A stretch of 64,000 bases of DNA from Bidens hawaiensis. Taxonomy: Eukaryota; Streptophyta; Magnoliopsida; Asterales; Asteraceae. This document shows, piece by piece, positions 44,805 through 56,122 of the stretch; within the stretch, counting starts at the first letter, position 1; the number at the start of each line of letters is the position of its first letter. The translations under genes were made by a program, and so were the position numbers. The notes beneath the pieces were generated by a model. It saw only the letters and a list, made by a program, of their open reading frames with translations, had not been told where the DNA came from and made no database searches. The stretch is taken from the NCBI GenBank assembly GCA_021521415.1, contig JAIQDT010000059.1, positions 1,860,001 through 1,924,000 on the forward strand, written 5' to 3'.

Positions 44805-46808
44805 ATGGCAATGAAATTCGAGTCTAAGCACAACATGTGCACCCTGTTGGAAGCAAACGATGAAAATATGAGTTGGAATCTATGATCAACTTTCTAAATA
44901 ACTCCAATCTACGGGTGGCACTTACAGAAAACCCAACCATATACAGGAATCACATCACCGATTTCTGGGGTTCTGCTACTTATGTTAATGACATAAATGG
45001 AAAAAGAATCGGAGCATCCGTTTTAAATCAAGATATTGAAGTGACTGAAGCAACAATCATAGAAGCACTACAACTTAATGACAATCATGAGGTGCTATCT
45101 CTATAGTCAGTTCGAAGACTTCTGTGAATATTTTAAGAGACAATGGGATATCAAGGAGGTGTGAATGAAGGACAGTTTCAGAAGGGGAGCTTTCCCAAGA
45201 TATACAGATTGTTGATACATCATGTTATCTAGTCCTTACCTCCGAGAAAAGGAACTTGGACTTTGTTAAGCAATGAGCTTGCTACGATGACAGTAGCTAT
45301 ATTATATCAGCAACCATTTAATTTTTCACGATTTATTTTAAATGGTTTAATGTCAAATGCTGAAAAAAGAGTAGATCAGAGATTCCTCATGTATCCAAGA
45401 TTTCTTCAGATACTCATCAATCGGTCTCTATAGAATCTACAATTGACAGGAGAAGTTCTTAGACTGCAGGATCCAAACATTTGTCAAAGAATCAAGGAGG
45501 CAAGGATTAAATTTAATGAAAATGTACAATGGGACATTCTCCCTTGGTTGCTTGTTCCTGAAATTAGAGTGATTGATGTACCCCTTACTCCTGGACACAG
45601 TGAAGATGATGAAGATGAAGGTGAAAGTGATGGTGGACCTGATGATGATGATGATGATGATGATCAGGGTGATGAAAATGATGGTGCTAATGATGAGCCA
45701 ATTGTTGAACCAATTACACATGAGGCTCAACATGTTGATGTTTTGGGCCACAATGTTGAAGTAAATGCTCCTGCCCTTCACCAAGTGGGTAATGAGGTAG
45801 CTGTTTTTGCAGGCCCTGCACTAGATATTCATATGGAGAATCCAGAAGGTAGCAGTGGACCCTCATTTGAGGCTGATAACCCGATTGATGAATCCTCTCA
45901 TGATAATATTCCCTCATCTCCTGCCACCACAGAACCGATATACTCAAATCCTGAACCAATACAAGACACAACATTCCCAACACCACCAATCTCACCCATC
46001 CATGAACAAATTACTCCCTCACCATCCTTGTCACCACCTGCTCACTCTATTCAACAAACACTTGTTCCTACACTACCAACCTCCTCTATACATGAACCTG
46101 CCCAAGATACAAATGTCTCTTACACTGTTGCATCACCTGAAACATCATCTAGTGAACCATTTTCTGAGCCTGCATTCAAACCAACTCAAGAAACCCCAAC
46201 TTCAAGCCCAAATGTCTATACTCTCATAAACGAAAATGTTGATTTGGAGCTTGAAAATATGATGTTGAAAGAGAAAAATGCTTTTCTAGAGAAGAACTTA
46301 GCCCTAGCGCTAGCTCTGCAGCAAGCCTTAATCAGGATTCAAACCCTAGAGCAGGCTCAGGTTGAGAAGACCTCAGATGCACCAAAATAGGGAGAGAATA
46401 TCAATCAAGAAGCATATGCTCTAAAATGCTTAAATAAACAATATGATGAGGCCAGTGAAAAAGAAGTTGAAGTGGGAACCTCCAATGCTCTAGAAATGAT
46501 AAATGAAAATATGTGGAAGATGCATTGGATGAGGGGGAGTCAAAAAAAGAAGAAGAAACCTAAGAACATATTGTAAAAAGAAAAAAAAAGGGTAAAGGGA
46601 TTGCTATTACTGATGAAGATTTACATCCCAAATCAGCCCACAAAATACAATCTGGAGATGATATATTGCAAAGAGATGATGTAGTGGATCCAGACAAAAC
46701 TGAGGTTGAATCTGTTCAAACAGTAATCAAACTCATTAATCAAGAGAAAGACAGAGTGATAGTCGAAGAAGAAGAAGAAGAAGAAGAGGAGATTCCTCAG
46801 GAGGTACT
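44805..46808 (+). pseudogene. Element B extra ORF, N-terminal half, cut by element C
   Basis: Starts at ATG 44805 (MAMKFESKHNMCTLLE). A one-base loss near 44865 shifts the frame. Then FLNNSNLRVALTENPTIYRN, FWGSATYVND, GTWTLLSNELATMTVAILY and RFLMYPRFLQILINRSL, as in F. The open stretch 45443-46390 holds an acidic tract (eight Asp in a row near 45640), a Pro/Ser/Thr-rich stretch (SPETSSSEPFSEPAFKPTQE) and a coiled coil (LENMMLKEKNAFLEKNLALA). The remainder to 46808 is Glu-rich and interrupted. Element C enters within a codon run for EEIPQEVL. Function unknown. Confidence 0.78.
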
Positions 46809-47290
46809 TGTTGATACACGACTTGGGCGTCTCGGTCTTTATTATATTACTAGAGAATGTTAAGGGTATTTTGGTAATTACCCATTCGCTCTAATGTAAA
46901 GCTATTCGTTACCCAGTAACGAATAAGCTACATTCGTTATAAATGTAAGCCACATTCGTTAACCCCACTTAACGAATGTCACAACGAATGAAGGGCATAC
47001 GTTAGTGTTTAATGTAAAACGAATGAGGCTGTTCATTCGTTAGTATTAATGTAACGAATGACACATTCATTAAAGGTTAAGTTAAAGAATGTGTCATCGT
47101 CTATATATATCTGTAACATTATCATTAATGTAATCAGCTCTTATTTTACACACAATCGGCTCGTTACTCTGCCAAAATCTCCTCTAAAACACACACAAAC
47201 ACACACTAATCGTATTAACTCCATAACTGTATCATATACGCAATGACGAACACGATGTCATCATCGATCTCGATCCTTTGTGCTCTTTCA
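46809..47290 (+). repeat. Element C 5' LTR, 482 bp
   Basis: Begins TGTTGATACACGACTTGGG and ends TTGTGCTCTTTCA. A TATATATA box lies at about 47101-47108. The U3 part (46880-47090) is packed with ATTCGTTA and its complement TAACGAAT. It does not align with the A-family LTRs. Confidence 0.82.
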
Positions 47291-47292
47291 AG

Positions 47293-47305
47293 TGGTACTA
47301 GAGCC
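47293..47305 (+). promoter_or_regulatory. Element C primer-binding site (variant)
   Basis: TGGTACTAGAGCC two bases after the LTR. It differs from the usual TGGTATCAGAGC in the middle, so either the site has mutated or another tRNA primes this family. Confidence 0.7.
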
Positions 47306-48128
47306 ATTAGATCGGATCTTCGTGTTATTTCATTGATATATGGTACAAATTCATCAAGGATTTGATTAATTACTGTATCAATTGATATGAATCATTGAGT
47401 GAAAGGTTTTGATGAAACAGAGGTTTCATATTAATGGTAATTGGACTGATATAACGGTAATTAGGTTCACTATTAAGGTAATTAAATTGTTTAATGGAGG
47501 ATTGAGTTCTAATTGAGTGTTAATTAGATGTAATTGAAGTGTAATTGGATTGTGACGTTAATGGCGGTTAACGTAGGTCTGTGAATAGTTTAATTGAGTT
47601 TGTAATTGGACGTTTGTGATTACGGGCTGGTACAGTGAGGTTCCGAAGTGAATTCCGAGTGTATTGATATAGGTTTTGGGTAATTCAGACTAGTTTGGAC
47701 TTAGGAGTGAATCTGGACTTAGGTTTGTTGGTTTGAAGATTTGAAGGTTGATTCATTATACTTTGCAGACTGATTCGTTAGACTTTAAAGACTGATTCGT
47801 TAACCTGATTCGTTCTAACCCCTAACTGATCATTCGTTATATTGGATCACTCGTTAATCTTCATTCGTTTAAACAAACACTCACTTGTTACTCATTCGTT
47901 AACGAAACCCATTCGTTACCCAATCACATTCACATTCGCTACTTTCACTCGTTAACTTTACATTTTACCATTCATTACTCATTCGTTAACTTTCATTCAC
48001 ATTCGCGTATTCTCATTCGTTAAAATAGTATTCATTCGCTAGTACATTGAGCTATTTGTGAACAGTGAACTTCATCAGTTTTGCTGTTTGACAGATTTAG
48101 TCCTTTGACTATTGATTTGAGTGAAATC
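47306..48128 (+). other. Element C 5' untranslated region
   Basis: About 820 bases without a gene. 47765-48040 holds more than a dozen copies of ATTCGTTA and near matches (ATTCGCTA, ACTCGTTA). Confidence 0.8.
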
Positions 48129-49700
48129 ATGGCTTCTCAGAGTCAAGCCACGTATTATGCGTTAGCCTCACAAAATGCATTAATGCAGCAGATGTTAACA
48201 ATGGATAACGAAATTGGGTCACATAATAAATGTTCAAAACTTCTGAAGTCATCTGATTTTGCTCGATGGGAACCAAGGTTTCGTGCTTATCTTGGTTTGG
48301 TACATCCAAGTAGTGTGCGATTTCTTAATGTTGTATATAAGGCTCCTCTTGTAGGAATTGAAACGCTTGGTTGGATAGCAAAGGATCATGAACATTATGA
48401 AGATCAGGAGATTAAAGATGCTGAAAGTGAGACCAAAGCTTATTCTACTCTCACAATGGCTTTGCCCGAGAAAATCTTTCATCAATACAGCACTATAAAG
48501 ACATGTGCTTCTTTATTTGCTACTTTGAAGACTCGATGCTTGGGAAACACACTCGAGAGTAAAAAGACTCTAGTAAAATTTCAGTTTCTAAATTTTACTT
48601 TGTTGAAAAATGAGACTGTAGAAGAGATGATCAGCCGGTTCGGTCATCTGGTTGTAGAAATGACCACTGTTAAACTCGAACCGACTGAGGTGGACAAGAT
48701 TGACACGTTGAAGAATGCATTACCACCTTCTTATTCTACTTTCTTACTGGTGTTGATGGAGAATGGCTATTTTCGTAATGACCAACTCACTGCTGAGCAA
48801 TTCATCAACAGGTTAGAAGAAAGAGAATATGACTTGAAATGCCAAACCTCGTTGAAAGATAATCAGAATCCTTCTCTTTATGGTGTTTCATTACCTTCTA
48901 GTAATACTTCAAGTTCAGTCCCGATCACCGCATTCTTCACATAGATATCACAAGAAGAGTCTTCTAATGGTAATAGTTCACCTAATGTATGTTTTATGGC
49001 ATCTAGGGTCAATTCAGGATCAGGTGCAAGTTCTTCAAGCTCTCCAACAAATGTTAACCTGAAAGAAAGAGAGCAGCAGTTTGTTTTTCTAAGTGCATTT
49101 ATGTCAACTTACGAACAACTTGTTGGGAGTAAGATTGCTACTAGTGAGTTAACTGATGAGGATTGTGACCAGATCGACCCTGATGATCTTGAGTTAATGG
49201 ATCTTAAGTGGAATATGGCGACGATAGTCAGGAAAGTGAAAAGGTTCATGTAATGAATGGGAAAAGATCTACCGACTCTAAACAAGAGAGTGGGGTTTGA
49301 CAAATTGAAAGTCAAATGTTATAATTGTGGAGACTTTGGTCATTTCGCCAAAGAATGTGATAAGCCGAGGAAATAATATTCGGGTCCTCGCAATGCTGAG
49401 AGATCTTCAGGAAAGATTTCATCTTAAACTGATCAGAATAAAAAGAAATCATCAGAGGGGATCAGAATAAGCCAGCTAACTCACAAGCTCTTGTTGCCAA
49501 TGAAGGACTTGATTGGTCTCAACGACTAATGGTAAACCAAGAAAATCTCGCTATGGTAGAACTGTTTGAACAGCTTGAAGATGCAAGCGGTGATAATTTA
49601 TCAGAGGAAAGTGACACGACTGATTCAGAGACTGATTCTGAACTTATGTCACCTGAGCAAACCAAATCTTTTGCTTGTATGGCAAAGATTAAAGAGGTAT
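48129..49700 (+). pseudogene. Element C gag, first part
   Basis: Likely start ATG 48129 (MASQSQATYYALASQNALMQ); an in-frame upstream ATG at 48081 is less typical. The copia UBN2-like capsid follows: FARWEPRFRAYLG, LTMALPEKIFHQYSTIKTC, ETVEEMISRFGHLV and ALPPSYSTFLLVL. A stop lies at 48942. After frameshifts near 49250 comes a CCHC knuckle, CYNCGDFGHFAKECDKP (49319-49370), then GLDWSQRLMVNQENLA and an acidic stretch. The frame enters the solo LTR at 49700/49701. Role: particle formation, as for copia gag. Confidence 0.9.
49696..49700 (+). repeat. Target duplication left of solo LTR
   Basis: GGTAT, repeated at 52747-52751 except that the last base position is shared with the flank reading; both copies border the LTR ends exactly. 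Confidence 0.85.
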
Positions 49701-52700
49701 TGTCACACCCTGACTAGCACAATGCGGAATCGTAAAACGGAAATGTAACAAACACCTCTGGTATCAACCACATTGTTTATAAAGAAACATTACAAACTAA
49801 TATACAATATATTACATTACATTGTTCTATCATTGTTTTATAGTCTAGGTGATACAAATAAAACTAGTTCGTTAAACTATTTGATCTACTACTAACACCC
49901 TTGCTTCTATTCACATATCATCAACCACACCTTGGACACGTAGCAGATCACCAAGTCATTCCAACTTTGGTATCCTTGAAAAGCAGTTTAAGCGGGTCAA
50001 CCATAAGAGTTGGTGAGTTTCAAGAAAACAGTTATGAGCTACAATAAGTAACCATTGTAATTATGATATACGTATTTATGTATGTAAATGATGTAATTAT
50101 GCTAAGCTACAGTGAAGCCTTGACTGTTTGTGCTGCGTGTATCTATTTCCCACGCCCAATCAACCACTGTGGCCCCCTTTCCGCCCACAATATGCCCCAA
50201 GTAGCTATGTCTAACACTACTTAGCTTGTTTGTGTATTTATGGTCATGTGCAAACGGGGTAAAGTCTTAGGAACACATGCCGACACCGTTTGGGTTTGTC
50301 AAACCAATAGTACTATTCACAAGCCACCGGCTCAAAGTTAATCACTGTGTTAGTGGGGACTTTCGCGTGTTAGCACTTAGATAATTCACGTCAATACATT
50401 TTTCAGGTATGTATATGTAATCAAACATGCTTTTCACCCCAAAAGTTCGTAAAACTGTTTAAAGAGAGGGGTCATGAAACTCATGGTTTAATCGGCAATC
50501 AGTAGCGCGACAATTCAGGGTTTGCTCTACTGTAATCACTGGTCACTATAATTAATATCATAATAATATTAATATTTTAATATTATTATAATCTCAATAC
50601 TAAACTGGGCTGATATCTAATCTGGGTATAGCTGGAACGCCCAGAAAGTGTCAATAGCCTTAGGTTGTAATGTTGTTTAATGTCTAATACTTAAAATCAA
50701 ACTTGGCTCAGTTTTCCTATTTTCCCAGCTGGGCCAAGTTGTTCGTTTATGCGTTCAGAAAACAGTTAGGGGAATGTAAGCTTGGGTAAATGTGTTGGTC
50801 GATAAAATGATTAAGTTATAAAGAAAGACCACGCATTGGGGTTCTGGATTCGCTACGGGGCTCGTTTCCGTTTATTCGGTTTGTTTTGATGAAAAATGCG
50901 CACAATTTATCCAAATTTTCTGAGTTTCTCATAAAAAGTTCGTTTTTACTTAATTAATCCAAAAATATAATTTCTGATCACTCTTGATGTGCTGATATTC
51001 CAACAGGTTCGTTAATCACGAACTTTTCGGTTTATACCAGAATCGAATTTAGTTAATTTTTAAATTAGCACAATTAATTATCCATTAATCCTTAATTTAT
51101 GAAAATTTAGCCATTTATCAATTAAAATATGTATATTTTCATAAAAATATTTTTTGAATTTTTTACTGATTTATTAATTTATAAAAATTAATTTTATCTG
51201 CTATATTTAGCCCGAAAATCGTCCGTTTATACCAAACGATCTCTAAAAATTCCACCAAAATTTCTGAGTGATCAGAATATGTCCCTAATCAACTTGGAAA
51301 AATATCAAACTCTAACAAACTTACCAAATATCATTTCCGAGCCAAAAACAACTATAAAAATTCGATTAAACGTGAATGCACAAAACCTACTTAGGCTTTT
51401 CCAAATGCTCACAGATTTCATATGTGACAAAATATACCAAATCTGAGTTCCACAAAAAATTTCATAATTTTTCAATCATTTTAACTATTTTTCCCAAACA
51501 TGCGCCCCAATTCGGTAATAAATTCGCCAAATATTCTCGGATAGTCAAAAAATTACCAAATTTGAACAGGGACTCAAGTATAAGGTCCTGATGTCCCTGA
51601 AAAATTTCATGACCTAACAATATACACATCATAACCTAAACCTAAACAGCCCGTAAACGAGTGATTCGGTATTACCATAGTTGTTTTGGTTCGTTTTCGC
51701 CTTTCTAATCAAGTTTTCAGGCTCTTGTGCTTCTATGCAAGCTAGATATAGGTCCTATATCACAAACCAAGCAAATTTAATCAACATAACAGCCCCTTAA
51801 CTTACGGTTTCAACTAGGGTGTAAAAACGAAATTTTGAACCTTAAAAATGTCGTTTCTACCCTCTAATATGTGTTTATGGCCAAAAAAAACTATCAAACC
51901 AGGTTCCTAACCTTGTGTAGAATCAAAAAGTGTTTATGGACCATTTTTAGGGTTTTTACATGGTTAGGAATGTTTGTTGGCAATTAAATCATGTTTATAT
52001 GATATTAAACATAATTAAAATAGGTTAAAAATGAGGTAAGCAGTGAAATTTACCTAGGTTTTTGAGGTTAAGATGAATAACAGCAGGTGCCTTGTTGATT
52101 TTCTGGAAAAATTTGATCATAAAGTATCTATAGGTTGCTTATATGTGAAGTTTAGTAAATAATAATAATAATAATAATATAAATAATGGCGGCCGCAAGG
52201 GGTTGGGCCCTCCTTGGGCCACATTTTAGACCATTTATATCTGTTACGTGCCCGGACATGAAATCCCGATTTCAAATTTATTTTGGGTTCGGTTTTTGGA
52301 GCGAAAAATTTATCGGGCACGACAGACCGCGCGAAAACGAGTGTTTTTAGGCTATGTTTGTATAAATTTATAAAAATATACTATACGTTTGTAAAATTCG
52401 AAAATATTTTCATGGATCGCCTAAAACATTTCAAATAAGTGCTTGGCGGGTCTTTTTCGGCTTAACGATGATACAATGTTTGATTTGTGACTATCTTTCG
52501 TGTTTAAATATATAGCGGGTAGTTAAACGAGCATGTTTTCGTTTAACTTGATTGCTATCGAATTAAGGCCATATTACTAATATATTAACTTATATTAATT
52601 GTATATCACTTATAGATGCCCCCCGGGATATCTGGGTCATAACCAGACCCGTTCGATTAATCGTTTGATCGTTACGTAACACGCGTTTATTAGTTTAATC

Positions 52701-52746
52701 GGTAAATGCGTACTGAGGTGTACCTGGTTTTGGTTCAAATGTCACA
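49701..52746. mobile_element. Probable solo LTR of a gypsy-type element, 3,046 bp
   Basis: Begins TGTCACACCCTGACTAGC and ends GGTTCAAATGTCACA, with a 5-bp direct repeat GGTAT on both sides. It has no coding capacity and no internal LTR repeat. Removing it rejoins element C's gag reading. TG...CA termini plus a 5-bp duplication indicate an LTR retrotransposon product, and the absence of an internal region indicates LTR-LTR recombination. Reading it on the minus strand gives the end GGGTGTGACA, common in chromoviruses, but orientation is not proven. (AAT)n at 52158-52180. Confidence 0.82.
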
Positions 52747-54190
52747 GGTATGTACTAAATCTTCACTTAACGTATCTGTGAATGATTCACAGGACACGGT
52801 AACTTCACAAGTAGTTACTAAGTGTGTTGATTGTGTTAAACTCAAAGTCAAACTTGAGTCAGCTTTACAACATAACACTACACTCACAAATGAACTTTTC
52901 ATGGTTAATGAATGCTTCAGACAAAATCCAAATTGTTGAAGTAATCGACACTTAAAATTAAAAATTTGTTTGTTAGCAATCATGACCTAAAAACTGAAGT
53001 TAACTGTAAAATTGTGGTAGTTGAGCAACACTTTCAAGAAATTCTCAAACTTCGAACCTGCATTACTAAGTTAGAGAATGAAATTTTGGAATTAAAAAAT
53101 AAACTTGGAAAATTTCGGGATTCATCATTTCTCTTAAACGAAATTATTGAAGTCAATAATAATCATAAGAAAAATGGTAAAGCAGGATTGGGGTATGTTG
53201 AGATTCTTCCTCCATTCAAAGATGACTATAGTAGAATTCCTGTTGTAGGGCAATCTACAAGCCCAGAAATGGCTGTTGTTGATTTAGTCAAATCTGGAAA
53301 TGTTGAAACAACTAAAACAACAATTCATGAACCGATTGATATTAAAAGCAATTCGGTGTTTACTGAAAATGAATTGGACAGTTCAATCGAGGAATTAACT
53401 TAACCGGATGTGATTGTCAAAAATGATAACATACCTTTTGATAATCATATTATGTGTGAACCTGAGGAATTCGAACGAGCCGTGTATGGTTCGAAGCCCT
53501 CGGGTGAGTCTTTGAAAAGGTCGTAAGATTCTGTTAATGTAAAGAAATCAGACAAACCTATCGTGTCTGATGAGGATTTGATGAAATTCATCAATCCACA
53601 AAAAGAATCAACCAAAGGAAAGGTGTTTAAGATAAAAGGCTTATCAAAAATGTTCTCGGACAAAGAAGTTCCATTGAATCTTCTTAGGCCAGAAATGATT
53701 AAAAGTGTTTTTCAAGATGATACTTCAAAGGTTTCCGACCTTGAACAAAGATTTCTTAAATCTATATTTAAAAATGTTCAAATGAAACCTGGTTTTCAAC
53801 CTATAAAATTTGTTAAATCCTCTGGATTGGAGAGTTCTTTGAACACAACCTATCTTGAATTCTACAAACCTAAAAAGGGATTAACTCAAGAGGTTTCAAA
53901 GTCGGTAGCAATTGAACAGCCAAAAAGTGATATTCTTCAACCTTCACACGATTACAAGACAAGTGTTCCACCACAAAAAGTTTTAGACTCTCGTTTATGC
54001 TTTAAATGAGATAAAACTGGTCATGTGGCTAAGAAATGCAAAGCCAAGGTTGATAATATCAAGTTGTCTCCAAAACAATCTATTCCATTGTTGAAAGTAA
54101 TTCTAAATCAAAAGAATCTCAAATTGATGAATCTTTTATAATGTATTCAAATGTTAACCCGAGGAAAGTGGTTCGGGTTGACGTTCCTAA
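52747..54190 (+). pseudogene. Element C gag, second part with coiled coil and second knuckle
   Basis: Gag resumes at the second GGTAT. 52750-53400 is coiled-coil-like (CVDCVKLKVKLESALQ, KLRTCITKLENEILELKNKL) and has GLGYVEILPPFKDDYS. 53563-54009 is Lys-rich with SKMFSDKEVPLNLLRPEMI and MKPGFQPIKFV. A second zinc knuckle, LCFK-stop-DKTGHVAKKCK (53995-54040), has its second Cys changed to TGA. Frameshifts near 52940 and 53403. As in the A family, gag is unusually long and has two knuckles. Confidence 0.8.
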
Positions 54191-54559
54191 TGTAATAAAC
54201 AAATTCGTTGACCGTGCTCAACCAGTTTGAAAGAATTTGGACTCGGGAATAATTCGTGACGGCTACCTGAAGAAGAAAACCGAGAAACCCGTCACATATT
54301 CTCAAGTACCAAATACAAGTGTTAAGTTTAATTTATCTCTGAAAATCTCAAAAGGAGAGCCCAAGACTGAGGCTTGGGATGCCTTTTTGAACTAATCATT
54401 TTACGTTTTATGCAGAGTTCATCCAAGTCTGTATCAGGTCACAAGTGGATATTAGATAGTGGATGCTCTCGGAATATTACCTGCAACCTTGATCTTCTAA
54501 ATAATGTCAAAGATATACAGGGAGGTTATGTTGCATTCGCTGGTAATAATGGTGGAATG
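54191..54559 (+). pseudogene. Element C protease N-terminus, cut by element D
   Basis: Reads SGHKWILDSGCSRNITCNL (54440-54495), the catalytic Asp-Ser-Gly motif of copia aspartic protease, then GGYVAFAGNNGG. Element D enters at 54559/54560. The frame continues at 59504 on D's far side. Confidence 0.88.
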
Positions 54560-55606
54560 TGTCAGGACCGTGAATCGGGTGAAACCTTCGAGAGGTTGAC
54601 AAGAACACACAGACTCAATTACCCAAAAGGCCTGTTAAATATCCCGGCGGAATCAGGATATCCAACGAATGGGAATGAAGGAGTGTAAATAGCAAACACA
54701 AAACAATAATAGATAGTCAATAAAAGAACATTCAAAGACAAAGATTCACTGTATTTAATATATCATTAATGGAACAGTGAAAGAAATGTCTAGGGTTTCG
54801 TGTAACGACGGCGGAGGCTGAACGAGAAAACAAATAGAATATTCTTTGGAATGTTTTTCGTATTCAGTGTGTACCAGCCTGTAATTCCATCTGGAAATCC
54901 GTGTCCTAAAATATATCCTAGGACCCTTATTTATAGACCCTGACATTCCTTCTAGAAGTTCCTAATCATTACATAATGAAATACAAAATAATACAAGTGT
55001 TGAGTCCTCGAGCAAGATAACAATCTTGCTCGAGCAAACTCACTATACTAGTTATGCTCGTAGACTGTCCTCGAGCATACTTTACTTAGAATATCTTTAG
55101 TGAAGATATTCCTTTCCAGCAGACTTCATTCTTCTTGACTGGTCCATGCTTTGCTCGAACTCGTCCATCGAGTAAGCTCATTCTTCTTGATGTCTTCAGC
55201 TATACTTATTCAGCAATCTTTAGCATGCTCGGATGTAAATCTTGCTCGGGAACTGAACTGTGCTTGAAGTCCTTGCTTTGATCACGTGAAATCTTCTTAT
55301 TGCGTCCATGCTAGTCTCCATGTGCTCGATCATCCTGTGCTCGTAACACTTGGTTAAAACTTGCATGATCAAGTTGTTTGCTCGATTGGCAATCCATTCT
55401 CGATAGAAGAATACTCTTGCTCGTTGAAGTGTAGCTTGCTCGAAGCCTTAACACTTAGAAGAATTAACCATTTAAGGTTCTGAAGACCTTGCTCGAAGTA
55501 GTAAAACCATGCTCGATCGTCTAGGATTGCTCCAAGTCCATACTTAGCCGTTTTTTGAGGAGGTTGAGAAGATTCCAATCTTCCTTATCATAAATCCGAC
55601 CCAACA
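54560..55606 (-). repeat. Element D 3' LTR, 1,047 bp
   Basis: On the minus strand it begins TGTTGGGTCGGATTTATGA and ends CACGGTCCTGACA. It lies next to the polypurine tract. Closely similar to 58460-59503. Confidence 0.93.
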
Positions 55607-55620
55607 ATCTCCCCCTAAAT
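55607..55620 (-). promoter_or_regulatory. Element D polypurine tract
   Basis: Minus strand AATTTAGGGGGAGAT ends at the LTR start. Confidence 0.8.
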
Positions 55621-55850
55621 TGGAACAAGCTCGGATGCACCAAAACACACCTGCATAGAGTTACACATGTATTAGACATAGAATATATATCATTAAAGAA
55701 CATATCATTTCATTACATAATTAGGAATTCTGGCTCTTGGGCATTACACAGTAAATTTTTACGTCAAAAACACAAGTTAAATAAAATTACAGAGATAAAC
55801 AGAAACAAAAACAATCATCATTGAGCTCCGTTCTGCTATCTCCCCCTCCT
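55621..55850 (-). other. Element D leftover 3' internal sequence
   Basis: Non-coding segment between the polypurine tract and the deletion junction. Near 55830-55845 the minus strand reads GCAGAACGGAGCTCAATG, matching the end of the extra ORF in F (about 25560). Confidence 0.65.
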
Positions 55851-56111
55851 GCTCAATACTTGAGAAATGCTCAATAGATTGTATTTAAGTCCTTCAACAT
55901 GTAGAACATTCTCAAAAGATACCTTGCCATTGGTGAGTGTTCCTCTTCCAACTATCTTCCCTCCATTCTCATCACTCCCAAAAGCAACTGGCCCTTCATA
56001 TTTTCTTTCAAAATTGATCAGTGCAGTCTTGTCACAGGTCATGTGCCTGGAACATCCACTGTCCATGTACCATAAATCATTGATGTTCAAGGACTGTTCC
56101 TGCACATACAC
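55851..56111 (-). pseudogene. Element D protease, truncated by deletion
   Basis: Reads LWYMDSGCSRHMTC, FGSDENGGKIVGRGTLTNG, VLHVEGLKYNLLSISQV, then jumps after SQV into sequence near the end of the element. The catalytic Asp-Ser-Gly is intact. The protein would lack its C-terminal half. Confidence 0.9.
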
Positions 56112-56122
56112 ATAAAACAGAA

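Larger units (their letters stand above)
34276..46808 (+). mobile_element. Copia element B (A family), 5' part up to insertion of C
   Basis: Plus strand with 5' LTR, primer-binding site, gag with two zinc knuckles, protease, integrase, reverse transcriptase, RNase H, post-pol spacer, internal TATA/leader and extra ORF. It is the most complete copy of this family in the window. Element C inserted into the extra ORF at 46808/46809, so the rest and the 3' LTR lie beyond 64000. The five bases before the LTR are TATAT. Stops and frameshifts are spread over gag, pol and the extra ORF. Confidence 0.93.

Noticed and set aside
46950..48040. Regularly recurring ATTCGTTA words as a possible CRISPR-like array
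   Set aside because: Repeats are only 8 bases, irregularly spaced, in both orientations and inside a plant retrotransposon. There are no CRISPR repeats or cas genes.
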